Assembly: GCA_046756565.1 (NCBI GenBank)
Contig: JBHHWO010000003.1
Location: 1-64,000, forward strand
Direction: 5' to 3'
From: CALZIK01 sp046756565
GTDB lineage: Bacteria > Acidobacteriota > Thermoanaerobaculia > Multivoradales > JAHEKO01
DNA length: 64,000 bases
Shown: positions 43,350 to 51,728 of the stretch, in pieces
Position numbering within the stretch: the first letter of the stretch is position 1
How the letters are laid out: every line of letters starts with the position of its first letter
Program-made: the position numbers and the translations under genes
Notes under the pieces: generated by a model
What the model was told of the DNA's origin: nothing
Seen by the model: the letters and a program-made list of their open reading frames with translations, nothing else
Database searches by the model: none

Positions 43350-45029
43350 ATGGCTTCCGGGCGGGTTTTCGACGGAATCCTCATGCGCGCGCTCGTCCCC
43401 CCGAGATCCACGGCGTCTCGCGACCGCGACTTCGAAGGCCTGGGCTCGGAATCCTGGGATCTCCTGGTCATCGGCGGCGGAATTACCGGCACCGCTGTGG
43501 CCCGCGACGCCGCCCTTCGGGGCCTGAGAACGGCCCTTGTCGAGCAGGGCGACTTCGCGTTCGGAACCTCTAGCCGCTCCTCGCGACTGGTTCACGGCGG
43601 CCTGAGATACCTGGCGGACTTTGATTTCTCGTTGGTGCGCGAGGGGCTGGTCGAGCGCAAACGGCTCCTCGAGGCGGCTCCGGGGCTGGTACGGCCTGTG
43701 CGATTCACCTACCCGGTCTATCGCGGCGACCCCGACGGCCTCTGGAAGGTACACCTGGGGGTGCGTCTCTACGATGCGCTGTCGTTCGGCTACGGACTCG
43801 GTGACACCGAAAAACTCAACCGCGATCGGCTCTTGGCGTCCGTTCCCGGACTGCGCCGGGACGGTCTCGTGGGAGCGGTCACCTACTTCGACGCCGCGAC
43901 CCACGACACCCGGCTGACCCTGGCGGTGGCTCGCTCGGCGCGAGACGCCGGAGCGCTTCTGGTGCCGCGCTGCCGGGCACTGGGCCTCACCGGAGACTCC
44001 GAATCGAGCCAGGGCGCCGAGATCGCGGACCTTCTGGGCGATCGACGTGTCCAGGTGCGGGCCAAGGCCACGGCGCTCTGTTGTGGTCCGTGGCAGACCC
44101 TCTATCCGCCGGCCACGGTCGAGCTCCGAACCGCGCGCGGCACTCACATTTCGCTCAAGAACCGGCGGATTCCGCTCGACGGCTACATCGCTCTGCGCTC
44201 GCCTCGGGACGGCCGCTTCGCCTTTGCGATGCCGATCGGTCGTTACATCGTCTTCGGCACCACCGATACCGACGATCGCGTCGAGCCGGGCTTGGTCCGG
44301 CCGTCGGCCGAGGACACCGAATATCTGCTCGAGCTCGCCAATCACGCCTTCCCGGCAGTCGACGTGACCGCCGACGACGTCACCGGCGCCTGGGCCGGGT
44401 TGCGGCCGCTGGTCGCCGAAAGCGGCGAGGAAGACGCCGACGCCTTGTCGCGACGCCATCAGATCGTCCCCGGCCCGCCGGGCCTGTGGATCCTCACCGG
44501 CGGCAAGCTCACCACCCACCGGCGCATGGCGGAGGATCTGGTCGACGAGATCGCGCCGTTTCTGGAGCGGGCGGGAGTCGCCGTCGGCGACTGCCGCACA
44601 CAGGAAGGTCGCTTCTCGTCCGCTTCGCTCGAATCAGGCGGGCATCGTCTTGCCGCCGTGGGAGTCTCCGAGGCTGCGATCGATTCGGCCGCCGGCCTCT
44701 ACGGACCTATGATCGAGGAGCTCTCGGTCCGCGTCCAGACACCCGAAGGCGCCGAGCCCGACGCCGCGCTTCGCCGAGCCCAGATCGCAATGGCGGTCGA
44801 AGATGAGTGGGCGCTTTCCCTCGACGATCTCCTGCTCCGCCGGCTCGAGCCCGGTCCTCTCGATCTCAAGGCCTGCTGGAGCGAAGCTCCTGCAGCCGCG
44901 CACGAGCTGGGCTCGCGGCTCGGCTGGACCGACGACGAGATAAGGCATCAGGCCGCCGAGCTCCGCGGCGGCATCGAGCGCGATCTCGAAGCGGCTGACG
45001 TGCCGCTGCCACGCAGCACCCACGAGTAG
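43350..45029 (+). CDS. glpD: aerobic-type glycerol-3-phosphate dehydrogenase
   Basis: The 559-residue FAD enzyme oxidises glycerol-3-phosphate to dihydroxyacetone phosphate, passing electrons to quinone. FAD-binding VIGGGITGTAVARDAALRG and the family motif SSRSSRLVHGGLRYL are present, as is GAVTYFDAATHDTRLTL. The C-terminal DAO_C domain starts near residue 400. Start is ATG 43350 or ATG 43383. glpF and glpK are not adjacent. Electrons would enter the menaquinone pool that mqnE serves. Confidence 0.94.
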   Translation: MASGRVFDGILMRALVPPRSTASRDRDFEGLGSESWDLLVIGGGITGTAVARDAALRGLRTALVEQGDFAFGTSSRSSRLVHGGLRYLADFDFSLVREGLVERKRLLEAAPGLVRPVRFTYPVYRGDPDGLWKVHLGVRLYDALSFGYGLGDTEKLNRDRLLASVPGLRRDGLVGAVTYFDAATHDTRLTLAVARSARDAGALLVPRCRALGLTGDSESSQGAEIADLLGDRRVQVRAKATALCCGPWQTLYPPATVELRTARGTHISLKNRRIPLDGYIALRSPRDGRFAFAMPIGRYIVFGTTDTDDRVEPGLVRPSAEDTEYLLELANHAFPAVDVTADDVTGAWAGLRPLVAESGEEDADALSRRHQIVPGPPGLWILTGGKLTTHRRMAEDLVDEIAPFLERAGVAVGDCRTQEGRFSSASLESGGHRLAAVGVSEAAIDSAAGLYGPMIEELSVRVQTPEGAEPDAALRRAQIAMAVEDEWALSLDDLLLRRLEPGPLDLKACWSEAPAAAHELGSRLGWTDDEIRHQAAELRGGIERDLEAADVPLPRSTHE

Positions 45030-45113
45030 GCCTCATCCGCGAAAGTGTCGGGCGGCGGCCTCTCCCGAGGTAGGGGTCGGAGATGGGGATCGAGGGAGAG
45101 AGGGGGAGACCCT

Positions 45114-45938
45114 TTAGGCGGTCTTGCGGGCCGTCGAGCGCTTCGGCGCCCGCTTGGCCGGTCGCTTGCGCGAGCGTCCGCCCCCGACCAGGCCCGTGAT
45201 GACGTAGGTGCCGGCGCGCGGGTCCTTCTTGAGCTTGATCAGCTTGCTCTTCTCCGCGTCCTCCAGGAGCTCGGAGAACGAAGAGTAGCCGTAGTAGCCC
45301 TCCGAGAAGGACGGCCGCTTCCTCTGCATGGTCTGCTTGACCATCGAGCCCCAGAGAACGTCCTTGTTCTCGCGTTGGAGGGCGTGAATCGAGTCGATCA
45401 TGAGGGTGAAGGCCTCGGCGTTCTTGTCGGAGACGCCCGACGCGGTCTTGATCTTCGGGGTCGCCTGCGACTCGCGCCAGACGTCCTCGTAGAAGATGAA
45501 CTCGTCGCAGTTGTCGATCAGGAGGTTGGCCGACGAGTTCTTGACGCCGACGCCGATCACCATCTTGTTGTTTTCCTTCAGCTTGGTCACCAGCGGCGTG
45601 AAATCGCTGTCGCCGGTCAGGACGACGAAGGTGTCGATGTGCTCCTTGGAATGAGAGACGTCCATGGCATCCACGACCATCTTGATGTCGGCCGAGTTCT
45701 TGCCGGAGTAGCGCCGCTTCGGGATGTCGATGAGTTCGATTCCGGCCTCGTGGAACTCGCGCTTGAAGTCGCGGTAGCTCTCCCAGTCGGCGTACGCCTT
45801 CTTTACGATGATCTTTCCCTTCTCGACCAGTCGCTCGAGAATCAGGTTGATGTTGAGTTTCTTGATATCCGAATCGCGCACTCCGAGCGCGATGTTTTCC
45901 AGATCGCAGAACAAAGCGATCCGCTTTTCGTCATTCAC
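45114..45938 (-). CDS. NYN-domain (PIN-like) nuclease with LOTUS/OST-HTH domain
   Basis: The 274-residue protein has an N-terminal NYN domain (about residues 1-150) with acidic residues of the metal site in LFCDLENI, GKNSADIKMVVDAMD and VLTGDSDFTPLV. A C-terminal OST-HTH/LOTUS domain (about 165-245) and a basic tail (RKRPAKRAPKRSTARKTA) follow. NYN proteins of the LabA/DUF88 type cut RNA; LOTUS domains bind RNA G-quadruplex or helicase partners. It is likely an RNA-processing or decay factor. Confidence 0.85.
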   Translation of the reverse strand: MNDEKRIALFCDLENIALGVRDSDIKKLNINLILERLVEKGKIIVKKAYADWESYRDFKREFHEAGIELIDIPKRRYSGKNSADIKMVVDAMDVSHSKEHIDTFVVLTGDSDFTPLVTKLKENNKMVIGVGVKNSSANLLIDNCDEFIFYEDVWRESQATPKIKTASGVSDKNAEAFTLMIDSIHALQRENKDVLWGSMVKQTMQRKRPSFSEGYYGYSSFSELLEDAEKSKLIKLKKDPRAGTYVITGLVGGGRSRKRPAKRAPKRSTARKTA

Positions 45939-46067
45939 GGGTATTTCCTCTTATCGGTTCTTGTTTCTCTAGAAGGACTTCCGAGGTCCGGCGCCGTCGT
46001 TGTCCCTGGCGACCTTGTCTTGGAACAAGAGAGGTAAGCCGGGGCCCGAAGTTCCTGTGCGCGGAGC

Positions 46068-47141
46068 TTAGCACGGGGAAGCCGGCAGACGCTCGGCCGC
46101 TGCCGCCATCCACTTCGCGAAACCGTTGCGATCCCGCCGTTGGATCAGGTCACGCAAGTGCCCGAGCGCTCGCTCCAGCCTGGCAACGGCTTCTTCCGAG
46201 TACGGGTTGTCGACCTGAATCTCGAAATAGACCTCGGGGCTCTCCCGGACCAGAGTCGCCGCCAGTTTCTCGAGCCCCCTGTCGGTCGTGCTGTGAAGCT
46301 CCACCGATCGCTCACCGCCGTCGACACGGGCTCCGGCAAACGCCAGCGTAGAGGCGTGGGCGAGGCTCAGCATGTCGGCCATCAGGCGATCGTGCTCGTC
46401 GAGACCGATCCGGATCAGACGGGCCGAGGTCGGCGCGAAGAGATCGCTGACGAAGTCCTCGGCGCCTCTGTCGCCGGTGTCGCAGACGACGACATCGCAA
46501 TCGCGCAGGCTGGTGGTGGTGGGTCCGAAAAGTGGGTGAAACGAGGACACCCGAACACCTCGGGCCTGAAGATTCCGGATGGCCTCGACCATGGGGGTCT
46601 TGATACTCGCCATGTCGCAGACGATCCCGCTGGGCGGTGCGGAGCACCAGTCGCGGTAGAGCTCTGCGGTACGGCTCGGCGGGGCCGCCGACACCACCAG
46701 CTCGACCTCGGTCAGGCGCGATCGAGTCGCCTCATCGATCCCCCCCGGACTGCGCGGATCGAGAACCGCGACCCGAAACTCCTGGGCCCGCAGAAACGAG
46801 ACCATCCAGCGCCCCATCCGACCCGCGCCGCCTACGACGATCGCGCTCTTGCCCTTTCCAGCAGCCGCGAAGCGCAGACGCTGCGCTTCCTGCGCCGTGA
46901 CCGAGGCCGACATGAGCGTCGAGAGAATGTCGTCGGCCAGGTGCGGATCCAGACCAGTGGTTTGCGCGATCTCGCGGCCCCGGTCGAGCACCTTGCGCTC
47001 CTGACGGTAGTCGACCGTCGGCAGGTCTTGGCTGAGCTTGATCGCCGCAACCTCACGCGCCAGCTCGATTCGGCGAGCTGCACTTTCAAGGATTGTCTCG
47101 TCCAGCTTGCGAATACGATGGCGGGCATCCTCGAGATCCAT
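46068..47141 (-). CDS. tyrA: chorismate mutase / prephenate dehydrogenase (T-protein)
   Basis: The 357-residue bifunctional enzyme has an N-terminal AroQ-type chorismate mutase (about 1-90: RHRIRKLDETILESAARRIE) and a C-terminal NAD-dependent prephenate dehydrogenase (IVVGGAGRMGRWMVSFL; SFHPLFGPTTTSLRD; DEHDRLMADMLSLAH). It makes 4-hydroxyphenylpyruvate for tyrosine. ATG 47141 has a clear AAGGAGA Shine-Dalgarno; the frame extends to a GTG at 47162. Divergent from ubiX. Such fusions are best known from Gammaproteobacteria. Confidence 0.93.
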   Translation of the reverse strand: MDLEDARHRIRKLDETILESAARRIELAREVAAIKLSQDLPTVDYRQERKVLDRGREIAQTTGLDPHLADDILSTLMSASVTAQEAQRLRFAAAGKGKSAIVVGGAGRMGRWMVSFLRAQEFRVAVLDPRSPGGIDEATRSRLTEVELVVSAAPPSRTAELYRDWCSAPPSGIVCDMASIKTPMVEAIRNLQARGVRVSSFHPLFGPTTTSLRDCDVVVCDTGDRGAEDFVSDLFAPTSARLIRIGLDEHDRLMADMLSLAHASTLAFAGARVDGGERSVELHSTTDRGLEKLAATLVRESPEVYFEIQVDNPYSEEAVARLERALGHLRDLIQRRDRNGFAKWMAAAAERLPASPC

Positions 47142-47232
47142 GGGCGTCTCCTTGGGCGGCACAATGGGTAACTCTGCTCACCCAGTATAGGCAGGAAACA
47201 GGCCGGTCCCCTGATACGATCCCGGCCCCGCG

Positions 47233-47868
47233 ATGAACGATTCCACCTCTGCGAGAATCGCACTCCTGGTCACCGGCGCCTCGGGCATGAGCTTGCCACG
47301 AGTGTTGCTCGGTACGCTCGCGAGCCATCCGGCCATCGAGAAGATTCACCTGGTGGTCTCGGCGGGAGCCAGCCAGGTGCTCAAGCATGAGCTCGATCGT
47401 GACAAGACCGGAGCCGAGGACCTCATTGGCGCTGCTGCGATCGAACCGGCGGACCGCGAGCGGATTACGGTCCATCGCGACAGCGAGCTTGACGCTGCGG
47501 TCGCGTCCGGCTCGTACCGGCTGACCGGAACCGCGATCGTGCCCTGCAGCGCGGGTACCCTGGGTGCGCTCGCCACCGGCAGCGCGCGTACGCTGATCCA
47601 GCGCGTCGGTGCGGTGGCACTCAAAGAGGATTGGCCCCTGGTTCTCGGTTTCCGCGAAACTCCCCTTTCGATCGTCCACCTCGAGAACCTCCGCCGCCTT
47701 GCCTACGCGGGGGCCGTGATCCTGCCACCCGTGCCCGCCTTCTACATCGGGGGTGACTCGATGGATCGCTTCCTCGAGCACTACAGCCTCCGGATCATGG
47801 ATCGACTGGGTCTTGCCGCGGTCGACTCGAGCGAGCTTCGCTGGCCGCCTCGGGGACACCTTTCCTAG
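47233..47868 (+). CDS. ubiX: UbiX-like flavin prenyltransferase
   Basis: The 211-residue flavoprotein has the FMN site (LLVTGASGMSLPRVLL), VVSAGASQVLKHE, the VPCSAGTLGALATGSA region and KEDWPLVLGFRETPLS. UbiX makes the prenylated FMN used by UbiD decarboxylases, including those in menaquinone synthesis. mqnE follows 133 bp downstream, in keeping with a futalosine pathway, which needs a UbiX/UbiD-type decarboxylation. No ubiD is in the window. Confidence 0.9.
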   Translation: MNDSTSARIALLVTGASGMSLPRVLLGTLASHPAIEKIHLVVSAGASQVLKHELDRDKTGAEDLIGAAAIEPADRERITVHRDSELDAAVASGSYRLTGTAIVPCSAGTLGALATGSARTLIQRVGAVALKEDWPLVLGFRETPLSIVHLENLRRLAYAGAVILPPVPAFYIGGDSMDRFLEHYSLRIMDRLGLAAVDSSELRWPPRGHLS

Positions 47869-48001
47869 GTGTCCCCTTCTCGGCTGGTTTTCGGAGTCTC
47901 CTCCGGTCGCAACGGCGCATCATCCGTACGTCGCGACCTGGGCGTAGAGGAGGCGGTACCCCGATATACTCGCAGTCCCAAGACCGCCACGTTTCGCGCC
48001 C

Positions 48002-49138
48002 ATGAGCACGCCAATCCCCGACATCCGACCCGAGAGGTTCCCGATTCCGCTCCAGACTCTGGCCGCGAAGGTCCGCGACGGCGAGCGCCTCGACGAGGCC
48101 GACGCACTGTTGTGCTTTTCGACCCCGGACATCCTTCATCTCGGGCGCCTGGCCGGAGCCGTTCGGACCCAACTCCACGGCGATGTCGCCTATTTCAACG
48201 TCAACCGGCATATCAACCCGACCAACATCTGTGTCTACACCTACGACTGCAAGTTCTGTGGATTCGCCGCGCTCCCGGGCGAGGGTCATGCCTGGGAGAT
48301 GTCCCACCAGGACGTCTACGAGCACGCCGCCAAGCAGGGCGGTGACTCGGTCACCGAGTTCCACATCGTCGGTGGACTTCACCCGGACCTCTCACTCGAG
48401 TGGTACTGCGAGATGCTCCGGGGCCTCAAGCAGCGGTTCCCGAGCGTGCATCTGAAGGCCTTCACCGCGATCGAGATCGGCTGGTTCGCGCAGCACGAAA
48501 AGATTCCGATACGCGAGGTACTGGAGCGCCTGCGCGCCGCCGGCCTGGGATCTCTGCCCGGCGGCGGTGCCGAGATCTTCCACGAGCAGGTCCGCAAGGA
48601 GATCTGCAACGGCAAACTCGATTCCGACGAGTGGATCGAGGTTCATCGGACCGCTCACGGGATGGGCATCCCGTCGAACTGCACCATGCTCTACGGCCAC
48701 ATCGAACAGGCCGACCACAAGGTGGACCATTTGATGCGACTGCGTCAGCTCCAGGACGAGACCCGCGGCTTCAACTGCTTCATCCCCCTGGCCTATCACC
48801 CGGAGAACAACTACATGGGGCTCAAGTACCACACCACCGGTACCGAAGACTTGCGCCACCTGGCCGCCTCGCGACTGGTGCTCGACAACGTGGCGCACCT
48901 CAAGGCCTACTGGATCATGATCTCGCCGAAGCTGGCTCAAGTGGCGCTTTCGTTCGGAGCCGACGACATCGACGGGACGGTCGTCGAAGAGACCATCTAC
49001 CACATGGCGGGCGCAGAAACCGATCAGTACATCTCGCGCGGCGAGCTCGAGCGAATCGTCCGCGAGGCCGGCTACACGCCAATCGAGCGGAACACTCTCT
49101 ACCAATCGATCCGCAGCGCGGAAGCCGTGAGCGTGTGA
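48002..49138 (+). CDS. mqnE: aminofutalosine synthase MqnE (radical SAM)
   Basis: The 378-residue radical SAM enzyme of the futalosine menaquinone pathway joins the chorismate-derived enolpyruvyl benzoate to S-adenosylmethionine. Family parts are YFNVNRHINPTNICVYTYD, EFHIVGGLHPDLSLEWY, LPGGGAEIFHEQVR and CFIPLAYHPENNYMG. The cluster motif reads C-x5-C-x2-C (CVYTYDCKFC) instead of the usual C-x3-C-x2-C, two residues longer. The downstream kinase start overlaps its stop by 4 nt. Confidence 0.88.
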   Translation: MSTPIPDIRPERFPIPLQTLAAKVRDGERLDEADALLCFSTPDILHLGRLAGAVRTQLHGDVAYFNVNRHINPTNICVYTYDCKFCGFAALPGEGHAWEMSHQDVYEHAAKQGGDSVTEFHIVGGLHPDLSLEWYCEMLRGLKQRFPSVHLKAFTAIEIGWFAQHEKIPIREVLERLRAAGLGSLPGGGAEIFHEQVRKEICNGKLDSDEWIEVHRTAHGMGIPSNCTMLYGHIEQADHKVDHLMRLRQLQDETRGFNCFIPLAYHPENNYMGLKYHTTGTEDLRHLAASRLVLDNVAHLKAYWIMISPKLAQVALSFGADDIDGTVVEETIYHMAGAETDQYISRGELERIVREAGYTPIERNTLYQSIRSAEAVSV

Positions 49139-49779
49139 CCGAGTCGCCGCCGGTACACTACATCGCGGTCGATGGGCCGATCGGAGTCGGCAAGACGACT
49201 CTGGTCGAGCTCCTTGCGCAGCGCTTCGACGGGGTCAAGCTCCTCGAAGACGTGGAAAACCCGTTCCTGCCTTCGTTCTACGAAGACCGGCCCGGAGCCG
49301 CCTTCCAGACCGAGCTCTACTTCCTGCTCTCCCGATTCAAGCAGCAGCAGGACGTCGCGCAAAGGAACCTGTTCGATCGCTTGATGGTCGCGGACTATAC
49401 CTTCCCCAAGAACCGCATCTTCGCCTACCTGAATCTGTCGGACGACGAGCTCATGCTGTTCGACAAGCTCTACACGCTACTCGAGCCGCAGCTGGCGGCA
49501 CCCGATCTCGTGATCTACCTGGTTGCCGATCTCGACACCTGCATGGAGCGAATCGACAAACGCAGGCGTGATTTCGAACGAGACATGTCGACCGAGTACA
49601 TGACCGAGTTGATCGACGCTTACAATCACTACTACCACTACTACAACCGCTCACCGCTTCTGGTCGTCGACACCCGCAGCCTGAACTTCGCCCAGCAGCC
49701 CGAGCATTTCGATGACCTCATTCAGAGGATCTCGAGGCCGCTAAAGGGCACTCACTACTATCAGCCGTTGGGCGGTTAG
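49135..49779 (+). CDS. deoxynucleoside kinase (dGK/dCK family)
   Basis: The 214-residue P-loop kinase has Walker A (DGPIGVGKTTLVELLA), the substrate motif FDRLMVADYTF, and a LID arginine stretch (RIDKRRRDFERDM). It phosphorylates deoxynucleosides for salvage; specificity cannot be read. GTG 49135 overlaps the mqnE stop as GTGA, so it is translationally coupled to menaquinone synthesis. The link may be nucleoside by-products of the futalosine path, but that is speculation. Confidence 0.85.
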   Translation: MTESPPVHYIAVDGPIGVGKTTLVELLAQRFDGVKLLEDVENPFLPSFYEDRPGAAFQTELYFLLSRFKQQQDVAQRNLFDRLMVADYTFPKNRIFAYLNLSDDELMLFDKLYTLLEPQLAAPDLVIYLVADLDTCMERIDKRRRDFERDMSTEYMTELIDAYNHYYHYYNRSPLLVVDTRSLNFAQQPEHFDDLIQRISRPLKGTHYYQPLGG

Positions 49780-49883
49780 GCGCGCGGAAGTGCTCGTCGA
49801 GCCGTGCTAGGGTAATGGGCTTCGAAAGTCTTGCCGCTAGCGCTTTGCGCCAGGTGCGCATACGAAATCAAGGTGGTCTCGCA

Positions 49884-51698
49884 GTGACACTCCCGATCGA
49901 AGAAGTCCTCGAGGGCAAGTACGAGATCCTCGAGAAGATCGGTGAGGGCGGAATCGGATCCGTCTACAAGGTCCGCCACCGGTTGCTCGACGAGATCCGG
50001 GTCATCAAGGTCCTGCGGCCCCAAGTCGCGGCCAAGGAAGATCATCAGGAGCGCTTCCTTCACGAAGCCCGCATGGCGATTCGGCTCAAGCACCCGAACA
50101 TCGCCCAACTCCACGATTTTTCGATCTCCGACGAAGGCACCGCCTTCATCGTCATGGAGTTCATCGACGGCATCGCACTCGACGCCCTACTCAAGGCCTC
50201 CGGCCCGCCCAGCCTCGATCTGACGCTGGAGATGGCGCAGCAGTCATTGCGGGCACTGGCCTATCTCCACTCTCATGAGCTGGTTCACCGCGATGTGTCG
50301 CCGGACAACTTGATGCTGACCACGTCGTTCGACGGCACCGCGCGCATCAAGCTGATCGACCTGGGCATCGCCAAGAACCTGGCCGAGGAAAGCAACCTGA
50401 CACAGACGGGCGTTTTCCTGGGCAAGGTCCGTTACTGTTCACCCGAGCAGTTCTCGAGCGCGGAAGATCAGACCCGGCCGCTCGATCATCGCAGCGACAT
50501 CTACTCATTCGGACTACTGCTTTACGAGCTCCTGACCGGTATCTACCCGTTCAAGGGCGAGACCTTTGCCGAGCTGGCGGGCTGCCATCTGTTCCAGCCG
50601 CCGATCGGTTTCGATCAGACGGATCCCGAGGGCAAGGTGCCCGATGAGTTGCGCGAGGTCGTGCTGCGATCCATCGCAAAGGATCCCGAGGACCGCTTCT
50701 CTACCGCCGAAGAGTTCGTTCAGGAGCTGCTTCCGTTTCGCGACACCGAGAGCTCGATCGAGGACGAGCTCAATCGCACGGTCGAGCGAACGACCTCAGC
50801 GATCGCTCTCAAGAACTACACTCGCCCGGGTTCCACCCAGGACCGTCTGAACGCCGAGTTCGGGCTCGGCACCACGGCCGCGCCCAAGCCGCTGACCGAG
50901 GCTCGGCAGCCAGAAGCAGCTGGCGCAAGAGGTACGGCCTCGGCGGTATTGCCTACAGCCGGCGGCCCGGCCAAGAAATGGTGGTGGATCGCCGGAGGCG
51001 GCGCAGCCGTGGTCCTGGCGGGTCTCGGCATCTGGCTCGGTAGCTCCGTTCTGGGCCGAGACTCGGGCGACACGGCGGGTGACGGCTCCTCCGAGGCGCA
51101 GGCTATAGAGATCGCGCAGACCGAGAGATTCACTCTTCCCGAGGTTGACCCCGACCGGGTGGCTCTCGACGCCGCGCTGCCTCCTCCGCCCACCGGAGAC
51201 GAAGAGAAAGCGGCCCCTCAGGTCGAACCTGGAACTGATGCTCCCGGTCCCTCCCAGCTCGGACCGGACCCGGACCCGGAAGACGGACGCCGGCCTCCGC
51301 TCGGTGACCCTCAGTTCCAGGGGAGACCCCCACCCCACGGTGGGCGTCCGCCGCCGGGGAGTCGGCCGGGAGAGCTCGGTCCACCACCGATCGGCCGGAC
51401 TTCGGAGATCTATGAGACCAGCGTGGGGGTGGTCGCTCCGGTGCTGGAGATGCTGCCCGAGCCGATGTATCCGGACGGCAAGCGGCCCAAGAACCGTCTC
51501 ACGGTGGACGTCGCGGTGCTGGTCGACGAGGAAGGCAAGGTGCTCACCGCCCGGGTCGAGGCCGGCGCAGGGTTTCGGCGCCGCTTTCGCGACGCCGCCA
51601 TCGAGACCGCGAAGCGATCGAGATTCCGCCCCGCGGTTCGCAACGGCGTCGCAGGCCGCATGTGGACCAGTCTCAAGATCGTATTCGAGACCGAGTAG
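49884..51698 (+). CDS. membrane Ser/Thr kinase with periplasmic TonB-like C-terminus
   Basis: The 604-residue protein has a Hanks kinase (about 13-287: GEGGIGSVYK loop, ATP lysine 42, HRDVSPDN with D136, a DLG variant at D159 in place of DFG), then a linker and a membrane helix (about 366-389). A Pro/Gly/Asp-rich periplasmic stretch (to about 508) leads to a C-terminal domain (513-604) resembling TonB_C (LTVDVAVLVDEEGKVLTARV; FRDAAIETAKRSRFRPAVRN). The GTG at 49884 has an AAGGTGG site; an ATG at 49815 has none at good spacing. It converges on the FHA/cytochrome operon, 30 bp away. Confidence 0.82.
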   Translation: MTLPIEEVLEGKYEILEKIGEGGIGSVYKVRHRLLDEIRVIKVLRPQVAAKEDHQERFLHEARMAIRLKHPNIAQLHDFSISDEGTAFIVMEFIDGIALDALLKASGPPSLDLTLEMAQQSLRALAYLHSHELVHRDVSPDNLMLTTSFDGTARIKLIDLGIAKNLAEESNLTQTGVFLGKVRYCSPEQFSSAEDQTRPLDHRSDIYSFGLLLYELLTGIYPFKGETFAELAGCHLFQPPIGFDQTDPEGKVPDELREVVLRSIAKDPEDRFSTAEEFVQELLPFRDTESSIEDELNRTVERTTSAIALKNYTRPGSTQDRLNAEFGLGTTAAPKPLTEARQPEAAGARGTASAVLPTAGGPAKKWWWIAGGGAAVVLAGLGIWLGSSVLGRDSGDTAGDGSSEAQAIEIAQTERFTLPEVDPDRVALDAALPPPPTGDEEKAAPQVEPGTDAPGPSQLGPDPDPEDGRRPPLGDPQFQGRPPPHGGRPPPGSRPGELGPPPIGRTSEIYETSVGVVAPVLEMLPEPMYPDGKRPKNRLTVDVAVLVDEEGKVLTARVEAGAGFRRRFRDAAIETAKRSRFRPAVRNGVAGRMWTSLKIVFETE

Positions 51699-51728
51699 CG
51701 TCAGGCCGCCCTGCCCCGACGTCTTCGG

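Noticed and set aside
47965..47970. TATACT as -10 of an mqnE promoter
   Set aside because: Good -10, but no acceptable -35 at 16-18 bp; left uncalled.
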